A program made the translations under genes and the position numbers. The notes beneath the pieces were generated by a model. That model saw nothing but the letters and a program-made list of their open reading frames with translations. It was not told the origin of the DNA and made no database searches. DNA of 20,062 bases from DAIDKA01 sp049792815 (lineage in GTDB: Bacteria > Pseudomonadota > Gammaproteobacteria > Steroidobacterales > Steroidobacteraceae): assembly GCA_049792815.1 (NCBI GenBank), contig JBARBG010000153.1, positions 1 to 20,062 on the forward strand. Reading direction: 5' to 3'. Below, in pieces: positions 1 through 6,654 of this stretch. The first letter of the stretch is position 1. Each line of letters begins with the position of its first letter.

Positions 1-1206
1 GCCCAGAAAGCCATCGGTCCGGCGGCGCAGACCCGCGCCAACGCGCGTACCGCGCGCGCGCCTGCCACGTCCGGCGGGCCCACGGCCACTGCATCCAGCA
101 CCGACACCACCGCTGCCGCGGACAACCCCAGTACGAATTTCGTGAGCGTGATGGCCACCGCCCTGGGGCACAGCGCCGCCACCACGGCCGAACCGACCGT
201 ACCGGCAAAAGCCCCGACCAGCACTGCGGACGCGATCACGGCGGCGCAACCGGCTGCGGCAACGCCCGCCGATGCGGTGGCGTGGATTGCCCAGATTCTC
301 ATGCCGTCCGCCGCGGCCGCCCAGCCCGGCACGGGCAAGGCAATCGCCGGTTCCGCAACCGACAGCGTTTCAGTCACCGGGACAGGACCTGCGAATGCCG
401 GCCCGGTCACGCTTGGCGCGGCACTGCTGCCGGGGTTGCCGGGGAACGCGGCGGCAGCGGGCGCGCTGCGCAACCTGATCAAAGGCGAATCGTCGCCGCA
501 GACCCCGGTCATACCGAGCAGCGATCCGAAGACCCCGGCGCCACCGGCGACCCAGGCCGACGCTTCGGCCACGACGCTCGGCACCGTCAATGCCATGGCC
601 GATGTGCAGAAACTGATTTCCGGCCTGACCGCCGCGAGTACCACCGATGCCGGCAATGACGGCGGCGACGACACCGCCAGCGCGCCCGTGACGCACGCGG
701 CCGCAGCGACCGGCGCCGATGGCGCACCGGGAGCCGCTGCGCTGCAGGCCGCAGGACTGAGCCGCGGCGACAGCACTCTGGGCAACGCCACCCTCACCAT
801 CCAGGCGCCGGTAAGCTCCGCGGCCTTCGCGGACGAAGTGAGTGCCCGGGTCACAGGGCTCGCCCAGTCCGGCATCACCCAGGCCCAATTGCAACTGAGC
901 CCCGCCGACTTGGGCCCGGTGCAGGTGCACATCACCCTGCAGTCGGGCCAGGCCAGTGTCTGGTTCGGCGCGACTCACGCCGATACCCGTGCGGCACTGG
1001 AGCAATCGCTGCCGCGGCTGCGGGATTTGTTTGCCGGTGCCGGCATGCCGCTGACCGACTCTGGAGTATTCCGCGAGCCACCGCAGCAACAGCCCACCCC
1101 GCCAACGGCCGCGGGCAGTTCACGCACCGCAGGTGAGACGCTGACCGCACCGACTGTGACCCAAGTCACAAACATCCGTCTCGCACTGCTGGATACCTAC
1201 GCCTGA
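1..1206 (+). CDS. fliK: Flagellar hook-length control protein FliK (5' end missing)
   Basis: The frame is open from base 1 to the TGA at 1204-1206 with no start needed inside the window, so this is the 3' part of a longer gene; the GTG at 142 is only the first possible internal start. Most of the visible protein (about 270 residues) is low-complexity Ala/Pro/Thr/Gly sequence, as is usual for the ruler part of FliK. The C-terminal hook-control domain (Flg_hook family) lies at about nt 815-1080 and holds the signature LSPADLGPVQVHI (nt 895-933), followed by a predicted helix rich in Leu and Arg. In known systems FliK is exported, measures the hook and contacts FlhB (encoded at 5521-6651) to switch export from hook to filament subunits. 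Identity rests on the C-terminal domain and on the position before fliL; the repeat-like N-terminus carries little family information. Confidence 0.9.
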   Translation, partial: AQKAIGPAAQTRANARTARAPATSGGPTATASSTDTTAAADNPSTNFVSVMATALGHSAATTAEPTVPAKAPTSTADAITAAQPAAATPADAVAWIAQILMPSAAAAQPGTGKAIAGSATDSVSVTGTGPANAGPVTLGAALLPGLPGNAAAAGALRNLIKGESSPQTPVIPSSDPKTPAPPATQADASATTLGTVNAMADVQKLISGLTAASTTDAGNDGGDDTASAPVTHAAAATGADGAPGAAALQAAGLSRGDSTLGNATLTIQAPVSSAAFADEVSARVTGLAQSGITQAQLQLSPADLGPVQVHITLQSGQASVWFGATHADTRAALEQSLPRLRDLFAGAGMPLTDSGVFREPPQQQPTPPTAAGSSRTAGETLTAPTVTQVTNIRLALLDTYA

Positions 1207-1215
1207 GCGTGCGCA

Positions 1216-1245
1216 GCGGCCGCGCCGGAATTCTGGCGCGGCCGC
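1216..1245. terminator. Strong GC hairpin after fliK, possible terminator
   Basis: Two perfect 11-base arms, GCGGCCGCGCC (1216-1226) and GGCGCGGCCGC (1235-1245), pair fully. A G-U and a G-C pair extend the stem to 13 pairs around an AATT loop. It lies 10 bases after the fliK stop. No T-run follows, so it is not a textbook intrinsic terminator. It could still end the fliK transcript, protect its 3' end, or separate it from the fliL promoter about 80 bases further on. Confidence 0.5.
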
Positions 1246-1324
1246 CGCGATGAGATCCCGTTCACACTTCCAAGACATTCGCAAATCCCTTAAATCATAG
1301 GGACTTATGCACGATCCCGCCGTC

Positions 1325-1341
1325 GTGGCATACACGTTGCA
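1325..1341 (+). promoter_or_regulatory. Sigma-54 (RpoN) promoter upstream of fliL
   Basis: The sequence GTGGCATACACGTTGCA has the -24 GG at 1327-1328 and the -12 GC at 1339-1340, exactly 10 bases apart. It matches the sigma-54 consensus TGGCAC-N5-TTGC with one mismatch in the -24 box. It is in the 186-base gap before fliL, and the expected transcript start near 1351 leaves a leader of about 40 bases. In polarly flagellated gammaproteobacteria such promoters are turned on by an enhancer-binding protein of the FleQ/FlrC type; that activator is not encoded in this window. This would be the promoter of the fliL-and-onward unit. Confidence 0.75.
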
Positions 1342-1392
1342 CTACCTGAGTCGAGCGATTCCCATGTCCTTGATGCGCAGGAAGTTGAAACA

Positions 1393-1914
1393 ATGGCCGC
1401 ACCGTCCTCTGCCCCCGCCGCAGCCGCCACCGCCGCGCCCGTAGCCAAGGCCTCAGTCCGCAAGAAGCCCTGGCTCCTCATCGGCATCGCCGGCGCGGTA
1501 CTGCTGGCCTGTGGTGGCACCGGTGCCTGGCTGCTGATGGCGCACAACGCCCCGAAAAAGACGGCCGCCGCGGCGCCACCGCCGCCGTCCGGGCCACCGC
1601 TGTATGTGGCCCTGGACCCGCCTTTCGTCTCCAATTTCGAAGGTGATCAGCAGGTGCGCTTCCTGCAGATCACGGCGCAGATCATGACGCACGACCCGAA
1701 GACGGTCGAAGCGCTGAAGGCCGCCGATCCCATCATCCGCAATGACCTGCTGCTGCTGTTCAGCAACCAGAAGGCCACCGACCTTGCGACCAACGACGGC
1801 AAGGAAAGGCTGCGCGCGTCGGCCCTCGCCGCCGTGCGCAAGGTGCTGGCGCAGAACGACGGCAAGCCCGAAAAGGTCGATGCCGTGCTCTTCACCACCT
1901 TTGTGATGCAGTAA
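1393..1914 (+). CDS. fliL: Flagellar basal-body-associated protein FliL
   Basis: This 173-residue protein has a short Ala/Pro-rich cytoplasmic head, a basic stretch (RKK), one membrane segment at about residues 27-50 and a periplasmic C-terminal FliL domain that follows a Pro-rich linker (about 58-68). The pattern YVALDPPFVSNF, starting near residue 74, is the usual start of the FliL domain, and the C-terminus ends in the family's VLFTTFVMQ-type strand. FliL surrounds the stator and helps torque or stator activation. The ATG at 1393 has the ribosome site AGGAAG at 1379-1384, 8 bases away; the ATG at 1364 is in another frame. It is the first gene after the sigma-54-type site and is followed 19 bases later by fliM. 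Confidence 0.93.
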   Translation: MAAPSSAPAAAATAAPVAKASVRKKPWLLIGIAGAVLLACGGTGAWLLMAHNAPKKTAAAAPPPPSGPPLYVALDPPFVSNFEGDQQVRFLQITAQIMTHDPKTVEALKAADPIIRNDLLLLFSNQKATDLATNDGKERLRASALAAVRKVLAQNDGKPEKVDAVLFTTFVMQ

Positions 1915-1933
1915 CGCGGAAGGGGCTGCCACC

Positions 1934-2950
1934 GTGATCGCCGAAGGCGCAGAAAAGATCCTCAACCAGGAAGAGGTTGACGCGCTCATCAACGGTATCG
2001 ACATGGGTGCCGTGAGCACGGAGCCCACGGTGATACCCGGTGAGGCCCGCAACTACGACTTCATCAACGATCTGCACGTCGCCCGCGGCCGGATGCCGGC
2101 GCTGGAGATGATCAACGAGCGCTTCGCGCGCCTGTTCCATCAGACGCTCTACCACCTGCTGCGCCGCAGCCCCGAGATCTCGGTGTCGCAGGTGACGATG
2201 AAGAAGTTCAACGACTACGTGAACACCCTGCACATGCCCACCAACCTCAACGTGGTGCGCATCAATCCGCTGCGTGGCCTGGGCCTGGTGGTCCTGGACC
2301 CGAAGCTGGTGTTCACCGCGGTCGACAACCTGTTCGGCGGCGTGGGCCGCAGTTCCAAGGTCGAGGGCCGCGACTTCACCGCCACCGAGCAGCGCATCAT
2401 CCACCTGCTGCTGCGCCACGCCTTCGCCAACCTGAAGGAAGCGTGGTCGAAGCTGCTGCCGCTGGAGTTCGAACACGTCCACTCGGAAATCAACCCGCAC
2501 TTCGCGAAGATCGTGAATCCGACGGAAATCGTCGTGATCTCGAGCTTTCGCATCGAACTGCACGGCGGTGGCGGCGACCTGCACGTCACCATGCCCTACT
2601 CCATGCTCGAGCCATTGCGCGAGCTGCTGGATTCGGGTGGCGCCGCTGATGCCACGGGCAGCGACGGACGCTGGACCGGCGCGCTGCGCGATGAGGTCGA
2701 CGATGCCGAAATCGAGCTCAATGCCGTGCTCGGTGAGGCCACCGTGTCACTGGCGCAGCTGCTGAACCTGAAGACCGGCGACGTGATCCCCTGTGATTTC
2801 AACGGCTCGATCACCCTGGCTGCCGAAACGGTGCCGCTGTTCCGCGGCAACTTCGGCGTCTCCCGCGGCCAGCAGGCCATCAAGATCAACGAACGACTCA
2901 ACCGCCAGAAGGCTGCGGCCGCAGCCAACCCTTTTCTGAAAAGGCCCTAG
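1934..2950 (+). CDS. fliM: Flagellar motor switch protein FliM
   Basis: FliM (338 residues) is the C-ring protein that binds phosphorylated CheY and passes the signal to rotation direction. The N-terminal CheY-binding peptide is visible at about residues 10-20 (ILNQEEVDALI). The middle CheC-like domain carries the conserved GGVG at residues 135-138. The C-terminal FliN-like (SpoA) domain runs from about 255 to 325 (ELNAVLGEATVSLAQLLNL). The start is GTG at 1934 with an AAGGGG ribosome site at 1920-1925; the reading frame fits the family from the first residues, so no later start is needed. It lies between fliL and fliN, with 11 bases to fliN. Length is normal for the family and nothing appears missing. 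Confidence 0.96.
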   Translation: MIAEGAEKILNQEEVDALINGIDMGAVSTEPTVIPGEARNYDFINDLHVARGRMPALEMINERFARLFHQTLYHLLRRSPEISVSQVTMKKFNDYVNTLHMPTNLNVVRINPLRGLGLVVLDPKLVFTAVDNLFGGVGRSSKVEGRDFTATEQRIIHLLLRHAFANLKEAWSKLLPLEFEHVHSEINPHFAKIVNPTEIVVISSFRIELHGGGGDLHVTMPYSMLEPLRELLDSGGAADATGSDGRWTGALRDEVDDAEIELNAVLGEATVSLAQLLNLKTGDVIPCDFNGSITLAAETVPLFRGNFGVSRGQQAIKINERLNRQKAAAAANPFLKRP

Positions 2951-2961
2951 AGGAAACTCCC

Positions 2962-3297
2962 ATGGCAACACAACCCGAAGCACAACCCGCCGAGTTCGGC
3001 AATTTGCAGGCCGACGCGGGCGCGGATACCAAGAGCGATATCAACATGGACGTGATCCTGGATGTTCCAGTCACTTTATCCATGGAAGTGGGTCGCACGC
3101 GGGTTCCGATCCGCAATCTCCTGCAGCTCAACCAGGGCTCCGTCGTGGAGCTCGAACGCGTGGCCGGCGAGCCACTCGATGTCTTCGTCAACGGCACCCT
3201 CATCGCGCACGGCGAAGTGGTCGTCGTGAACGAGAAGTTCGGCATTCGGCTGACCGATGTCATCAGCCCCTCCGAGCGCATCCGGAAACTGCGTTGA
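2962..3297 (+). CDS. fliN: Flagellar motor switch protein FliN
   Basis: FliN (111 residues) forms the lower C-ring with FliM and docks the export ATPase complex. A poorly conserved acidic head of about 30 residues is followed by one SpoA/FliN domain, with the typical LDVPVTLSMEVGRTRVPI near residues 33-50 and a conserved NEKFGIRLTDVISPSERI end. The ATG at 2962 has AGGAAA at 2951-2956. The stop codon overlaps the proposed fliO start by four bases (TTGA), which suggests coupled translation. Confidence 0.96.
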   Translation: MATQPEAQPAEFGNLQADAGADTKSDINMDVILDVPVTLSMEVGRTRVPIRNLLQLNQGSVVELERVAGEPLDVFVNGTLIAHGEVVVVNEKFGIRLTDVISPSERIRKLR

Positions 3298-3692
3298 ACA
3301 GCGCCCCGACAGCCACGGTCGCCCACGTGTTCGCAGCACCGGGCGCCCTCGCCACTGCCCCGGCCTCCGGAGTCGCAGGCCTGGGTCAGGTGACGCTCGC
3401 GCTGTGCATTGTGCTGGGCGCCATTTTCCTGTGCGCATGGCTGGCCCGGCGGATGCGCAGTATCACCAGCGGTCGCTCCGGCGCCGTCAACGTCGTCGCC
3501 GAAGTACGCCTGGGGCCCAAGGAGCGCGCGGTGCTGCTGCAGGTGGGTAGCACCCAGCTGCTGGTCGGCGTGGCCCCGGGCCAGATCAGTGCGCTGCACG
3601 TACTGGCCGAGCCGCTCGCTGTGCCACCCGCGCCTGCTGTCCTCGAATCCACTTCCTTCAAGTCACTGCTGCGCAGGAGTCTCGGCAAGTGA
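3294..3692 (+). CDS. fliO: Flagellar biosynthesis protein FliO
   Basis: FliO is a small membrane protein that helps FliP assemble into the export gate. The call rests on place (between fliN and fliP) and on architecture: one membrane segment at about residues 31-50, then a basic cytoplasmic tail starting ARRM, then the family's short beta-rich block (VAEVRLGPKERAVLLQVGS, about residues 66-84, then a QLLVGVAPG-like strand). Length is 132 residues. The start is uncertain. TTG at 3294 overlaps the fliN stop and has GGAA at about 3284-3287 upstream; a GTG at 3327 (residue 12) is the alternative. Both keep the membrane segment. The end overlaps the fliP GTG by four bases. Confidence 0.85.
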   Translation: MNSAPTATVAHVFAAPGALATAPASGVAGLGQVTLALCIVLGAIFLCAWLARRMRSITSGRSGAVNVVAEVRLGPKERAVLLQVGSTQLLVGVAPGQISALHVLAEPLAVPPAPAVLESTSFKSLLRRSLGK

Positions 3693-4456
3693 TCCGCGCC
3701 GCGCGCAATCTGCGCCTGCTGCTGCCGGCGGTCCTGGCAGTGCTCGCCATCGGCATGCCGCATGTATGCGCCGCCGATGTCGGGCTGCCTGCCCTCACCG
3801 TTCAGGCAGCCCCCGGCGGCGGCCAGACCTATACCCTGACGCTGCAGGTGCTGGTGCTGATGACGGCGCTGTCGCTGCTGCCCGCGATTCTGCTGATGAT
3901 GACCGCATTCACGCGCATCGTCATCGTGTTGGGGCTGCTGCGCCAGGCCATCGGCGCCGGCCAGACTCCCCCGAACCAGGTACTGGTCGGTTTGTCGCTG
4001 TTTCTGACGCTGTTCGTGATGGCCCCGGTGGTCGATCGCATCAATGATCAGGCGGTCAAGCCCTACATGGCAGGCACCATCGATTCGACGACGGCGCTCA
4101 CCAAGGCGGTGGGTCCGCTGAAGACCTTCATGCTGCACCAGACCCGGGAAAGCGACATCGCGACCTTCGTGCGCATCTCCGGCGGCAAGGGCTTCGCAAG
4201 CCCGGATGATGTGCCGCTGAGCCTGCTGGTGCCGGCGTTCGTGACCAGCGAGCTGAAGACCTCCTTCATGATCGGCTTCCTGATCTTCATCCCGTTCGTG
4301 ATCATCGACCTGGTGGTGGCGAGCGTGCTGATGTCCATGGGCATGATGATGGTCTCGCCGGTCCTGATCTCATTGCCCTTCAAACTCATGCTCTTCGTGC
4401 TGGTCGACGGCTGGTCGCTGGTGATGGGCACACTTGCCTCGAGCTTCTACACATGA
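3689..4456 (+). CDS. fliP: Flagellar export gate protein FliP
   Basis: FliP (255 residues) is the main ring subunit of the export gate with FliQ and FliR. A signal peptide is visible (basic start, hydrophobic core, likely cut near CAA/DVG at about residue 29), as expected for FliP. Typical blocks follow: the first membrane region with LLMMTAFTRIVIVLGLLRQA, the NQVLVGLSLFLTLFVMAPV segment, the periplasmic KPYM region, and two C-terminal membrane segments including DLVVASVLMSMGMMMVSP. The start is GTG at 3689 with a good AGGAG at 3675-3679. It overlaps fliO by four bases, and its TGA overlaps the fliQ ATG (ATGA). Confidence 0.96.
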   Translation: MIRAARNLRLLLPAVLAVLAIGMPHVCAADVGLPALTVQAAPGGGQTYTLTLQVLVLMTALSLLPAILLMMTAFTRIVIVLGLLRQAIGAGQTPPNQVLVGLSLFLTLFVMAPVVDRINDQAVKPYMAGTIDSTTALTKAVGPLKTFMLHQTRESDIATFVRISGGKGFASPDDVPLSLLVPAFVTSELKTSFMIGFLIFIPFVIIDLVVASVLMSMGMMMVSPVLISLPFKLMLFVLVDGWSLVMGTLASSFYT

Positions 4457-4722
4457 CACCCGAAATGGTCATGACCATTGCCGAACGCGCGCTCGTCATC
4501 ACCCTGCTGCTGGCGGCGCCGATGCTGCTGGCGGCGCTGGTCACCGGATTGGTGATCGGCGCCTTCCAGGCGGCGACCCAGATCAACGAGATGACGCTGT
4601 CCTTCATCCCGAAGCTGGCGGCCATCGCGGTCACCTTGGTGATTGCCGGTCCGTGGATGATCAAGGTGTTCGTCAGCTACACCCGTGAGCTGTTCACCAG
4701 TATTCCGGGCCTGGTCAATTGA
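4453..4722 (+). CDS. fliQ: Flagellar export gate protein FliQ
   Basis: FliQ (89 residues) is the small two-helix subunit of the FliPQR export gate. Two hydrophobic segments are visible at about residues 15-38 and 52-72. They are joined by the conserved loop GAFQAATQINEMTLSFIPK, which is diagnostic of FliQ and its type III secretion relatives. Length is the usual 89. The ATG overlaps the fliP stop, so it is probably translated by reinitiation. Thirteen bases separate it from fliR. Confidence 0.97.
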   Translation: MTPEMVMTIAERALVITLLLAAPMLLAALVTGLVIGAFQAATQINEMTLSFIPKLAAIAVTLVIAGPWMIKVFVSYTRELFTSIPGLVN

Positions 4723-4735
4723 CGAAGGCGCGGCG

Positions 4736-5518
4736 ATGCTTAGTCTCACCACCGGACAACTGGAGACCTGGCTCGACCAGGTGCTGTGGCCTTTCATACG
4801 CGTCGGGTCCTGCCTGATGGTCGCGCCGGTGTTCTCCGGCCAGACAGTCCCGGTGCGCATACGCATCGTGCTGGCCGGCGCCATCGCGCTGATCCTGGCG
4901 CCGATGATTGCCATTCCAGCGGATCTGTCCGCCTTCTCACTCGCGGGCCTGGTGGTGACGGCGCAGCAGGTGGTCATCGGCATCGCGCTGGGCTTTTGCC
5001 TGCAGCTGGTGTTCGATGCCATCACCCTTGGCGGACAGCTCATCGCCAACAGCATGGGCCTGTCGTACGCACTCACACTGGATCCGGTTCGCGGCACCGG
5101 CTCGACGGCGCTCGGCGAGATGTACAGTATTTTCGTCACCTTGGTGTTTCTGGCCCTCAACGGCCATCTGCGCCTGATCGAAGTGCTCGCCGACGGCTTT
5201 CGCACCCTGCCGGTCGGTGGCACGGGCTTCGCAGCTGCGGACCTGTGGCAGGTCGTGATCTGGGGCGGCACGCTGTTCGGCGGCGCCTTGTCGATCGCGC
5301 TGCCGGCCGTCACCGCGCTGCTGATCGTGAACCTGGCCTTCGGCATGGTCAGCCGCGCGGCGCCGGCACTGAACCTGATGGCGGTCGGCTTCCCCGTCAT
5401 GCTGATATTCGGGTTGCTGGTGCTGGTGGTGAGCGTCCCGCAGCTGCTGTCCGGATTTGAGCGACTCCTGGAGCAGTCATTCGGGGTGCTGCAGACCCTG
5501 TCCGGTGGACGGATCTGA
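4736..5518 (+). CDS. fliR: Flagellar export gate protein FliR
   Basis: FliR (260 residues) is the third subunit of the export gate core. It is almost entirely hydrophobic, with about six membrane segments. Family blocks include RVGSCLMVAPVFSGQTVPVR near the start, the GFCLQLVFDAITLGGQLIA region, and FGMVSRAAPALNLMAVGFPV near the end. The ATG at 4736 with GAAGG at 4724-4728 is chosen over an in-frame upstream ATG-like start at 4685, which lies inside fliQ and would add 17 residues with no family likeness. Two bases separate the stop from flhB. Confidence 0.95.
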   Translation: MLSLTTGQLETWLDQVLWPFIRVGSCLMVAPVFSGQTVPVRIRIVLAGAIALILAPMIAIPADLSAFSLAGLVVTAQQVVIGIALGFCLQLVFDAITLGGQLIANSMGLSYALTLDPVRGTGSTALGEMYSIFVTLVFLALNGHLRLIEVLADGFRTLPVGGTGFAAADLWQVVIWGGTLFGGALSIALPAVTALLIVNLAFGMVSRAAPALNLMAVGFPVMLIFGLLVLVVSVPQLLSGFERLLEQSFGVLQTLSGGRI

Positions 5519-5520
5519 CC

Positions 5521-6651
5521 ATGGCCGAGAATCAAAACGGCCAGGACCGTACCGAACAACCTACGCAAAAGCGCCTCGACGAGGCGCGCAGGAGCGGTCA
5601 GGTTCCGCGCTCCCGCGATCTCACCACGGCCGCGGTAGTGCTGACCGCAGGCTTAGGGATGCGCTTCGCAGGTGCCGGCATGGCCAGTGGCTACATCGGA
5701 ATGATGAAGTCCGGCCTGTCGCTGTCACGCGCGCAGGTGCTCGATGAGAACCGGCTGCTGCCGGATCTGGTGGCGCTGGCCACACAGGGAATCATCGCCG
5801 CCGCACCCATCCTGGCACTGACCATGGTGGCGGCGCTGCTGGCACCGCTCGCCATCGGCGGCTGGAACATGAGCTTCGAGGCACTGGTGCCGAAATTCAG
5901 CCGTCTGAATCTCCTCGAGGGCATGAAGCGGCTGTTCACGGTGCGCGGCCTGATCGAACTGCTCAAGGCCTACGCCAAGTTCCTGCTGGTGGGCACCATC
6001 GCCGTGGTGTTCCTGCGCGCGAAGACCGGGGAACTGCTTGGCCTGACCGATGAGCCGCTGAACTCAGCCATCATCCACGCCACCAGCCTCACCAGCCAGG
6101 CGTTGCTGGCGCTGGCCGCTTCGCTGGGCATCATTGCCGCCATCGACGTGCCGCTGACCCTGCGCCAGTACCTGAAGCAGCTGGGCATGTCGCGCCAGGA
6201 AGTACGCCAGGAGCACCGCGAAAGCGACGGCGCACCGGAAGTGAAGGGCCGCATCCGGCGCCTGCAGCAGGAGCTGGCGCGGCGCCGGATGTTGCAGGAG
6301 GTTCCAAAGGCCGACGTGGTGATCACCAACCCGACGCACTACTCGGTGGCCCTGCGCTATGACGAGCAGCGCATGCGCGCACCCGTCGTCGTCGCCAAGG
6401 GCGTGGATGAGGTCGCCGCCAATATCCGCAGGATCGCCACCGAACACAAGGTACCGGTATTCGAGGCGCCACCGCTGGCCCGGGTGCTGTTCCGCGACGT
6501 CGAACTGAATGCCGAGGTCCCCTCGACGCTGTATGTGGCGGTGGCACAGGTACTCACCTACGTGTTCCAGCTGCGCACCGCGGTCGCAACCGGCGCCGCC
6601 CGGCCGGCGCGGCCGATCATCGATCCTGCCATCGAGGAAACCAGGCAGTAA
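5521..6651 (+). CDS. flhB: Flagellar export switch protein FlhB
   Basis: FlhB (376 residues) sits on the export gate and changes export from hook to filament proteins after self-cleavage. The N-terminus has the usual polar start (GQDRTEQPTQKRLDEARRSGQ, split here as residues about 6-26), then four membrane segments up to about residue 215. The cytoplasmic part carries the autocleavage motif NPTH at residues 270-273, intact, followed by YSVALRY and the family end with LARVLFRDVELN. The partner that triggers the switch, FliK, is encoded at the left end. A gap of three bases leads to flhA. Length is slightly above the enteric homologue because of a short Ala/Arg-rich tail. Confidence 0.97.
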   Translation: MAENQNGQDRTEQPTQKRLDEARRSGQVPRSRDLTTAAVVLTAGLGMRFAGAGMASGYIGMMKSGLSLSRAQVLDENRLLPDLVALATQGIIAAAPILALTMVAALLAPLAIGGWNMSFEALVPKFSRLNLLEGMKRLFTVRGLIELLKAYAKFLLVGTIAVVFLRAKTGELLGLTDEPLNSAIIHATSLTSQALLALAASLGIIAAIDVPLTLRQYLKQLGMSRQEVRQEHRESDGAPEVKGRIRRLQQELARRRMLQEVPKADVVITNPTHYSVALRYDEQRMRAPVVVAKGVDEVAANIRRIATEHKVPVFEAPPLARVLFRDVELNAEVPSTLYVAVAQVLTYVFQLRTAVATGAARPARPIIDPAIEETRQ

Positions 6652-6654
6652 CCC

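Noticed and set aside
1..700. Repetitive-looking Ala/Thr/Pro-coding sequence as a possible DNA repeat or a foreign insert
   Set aside because: I found no exact tandem unit. Low-complexity composition is normal for the ruler part of FliK, and the frame runs smoothly into the hook domain.
4447..5568. A 373-codon open frame on the - strand opposite fliQ and fliR
   Set aside because: It is composed mostly of Ser, Pro, Arg and Thr, with no family likeness; it is the reverse-strand image of membrane protein genes.
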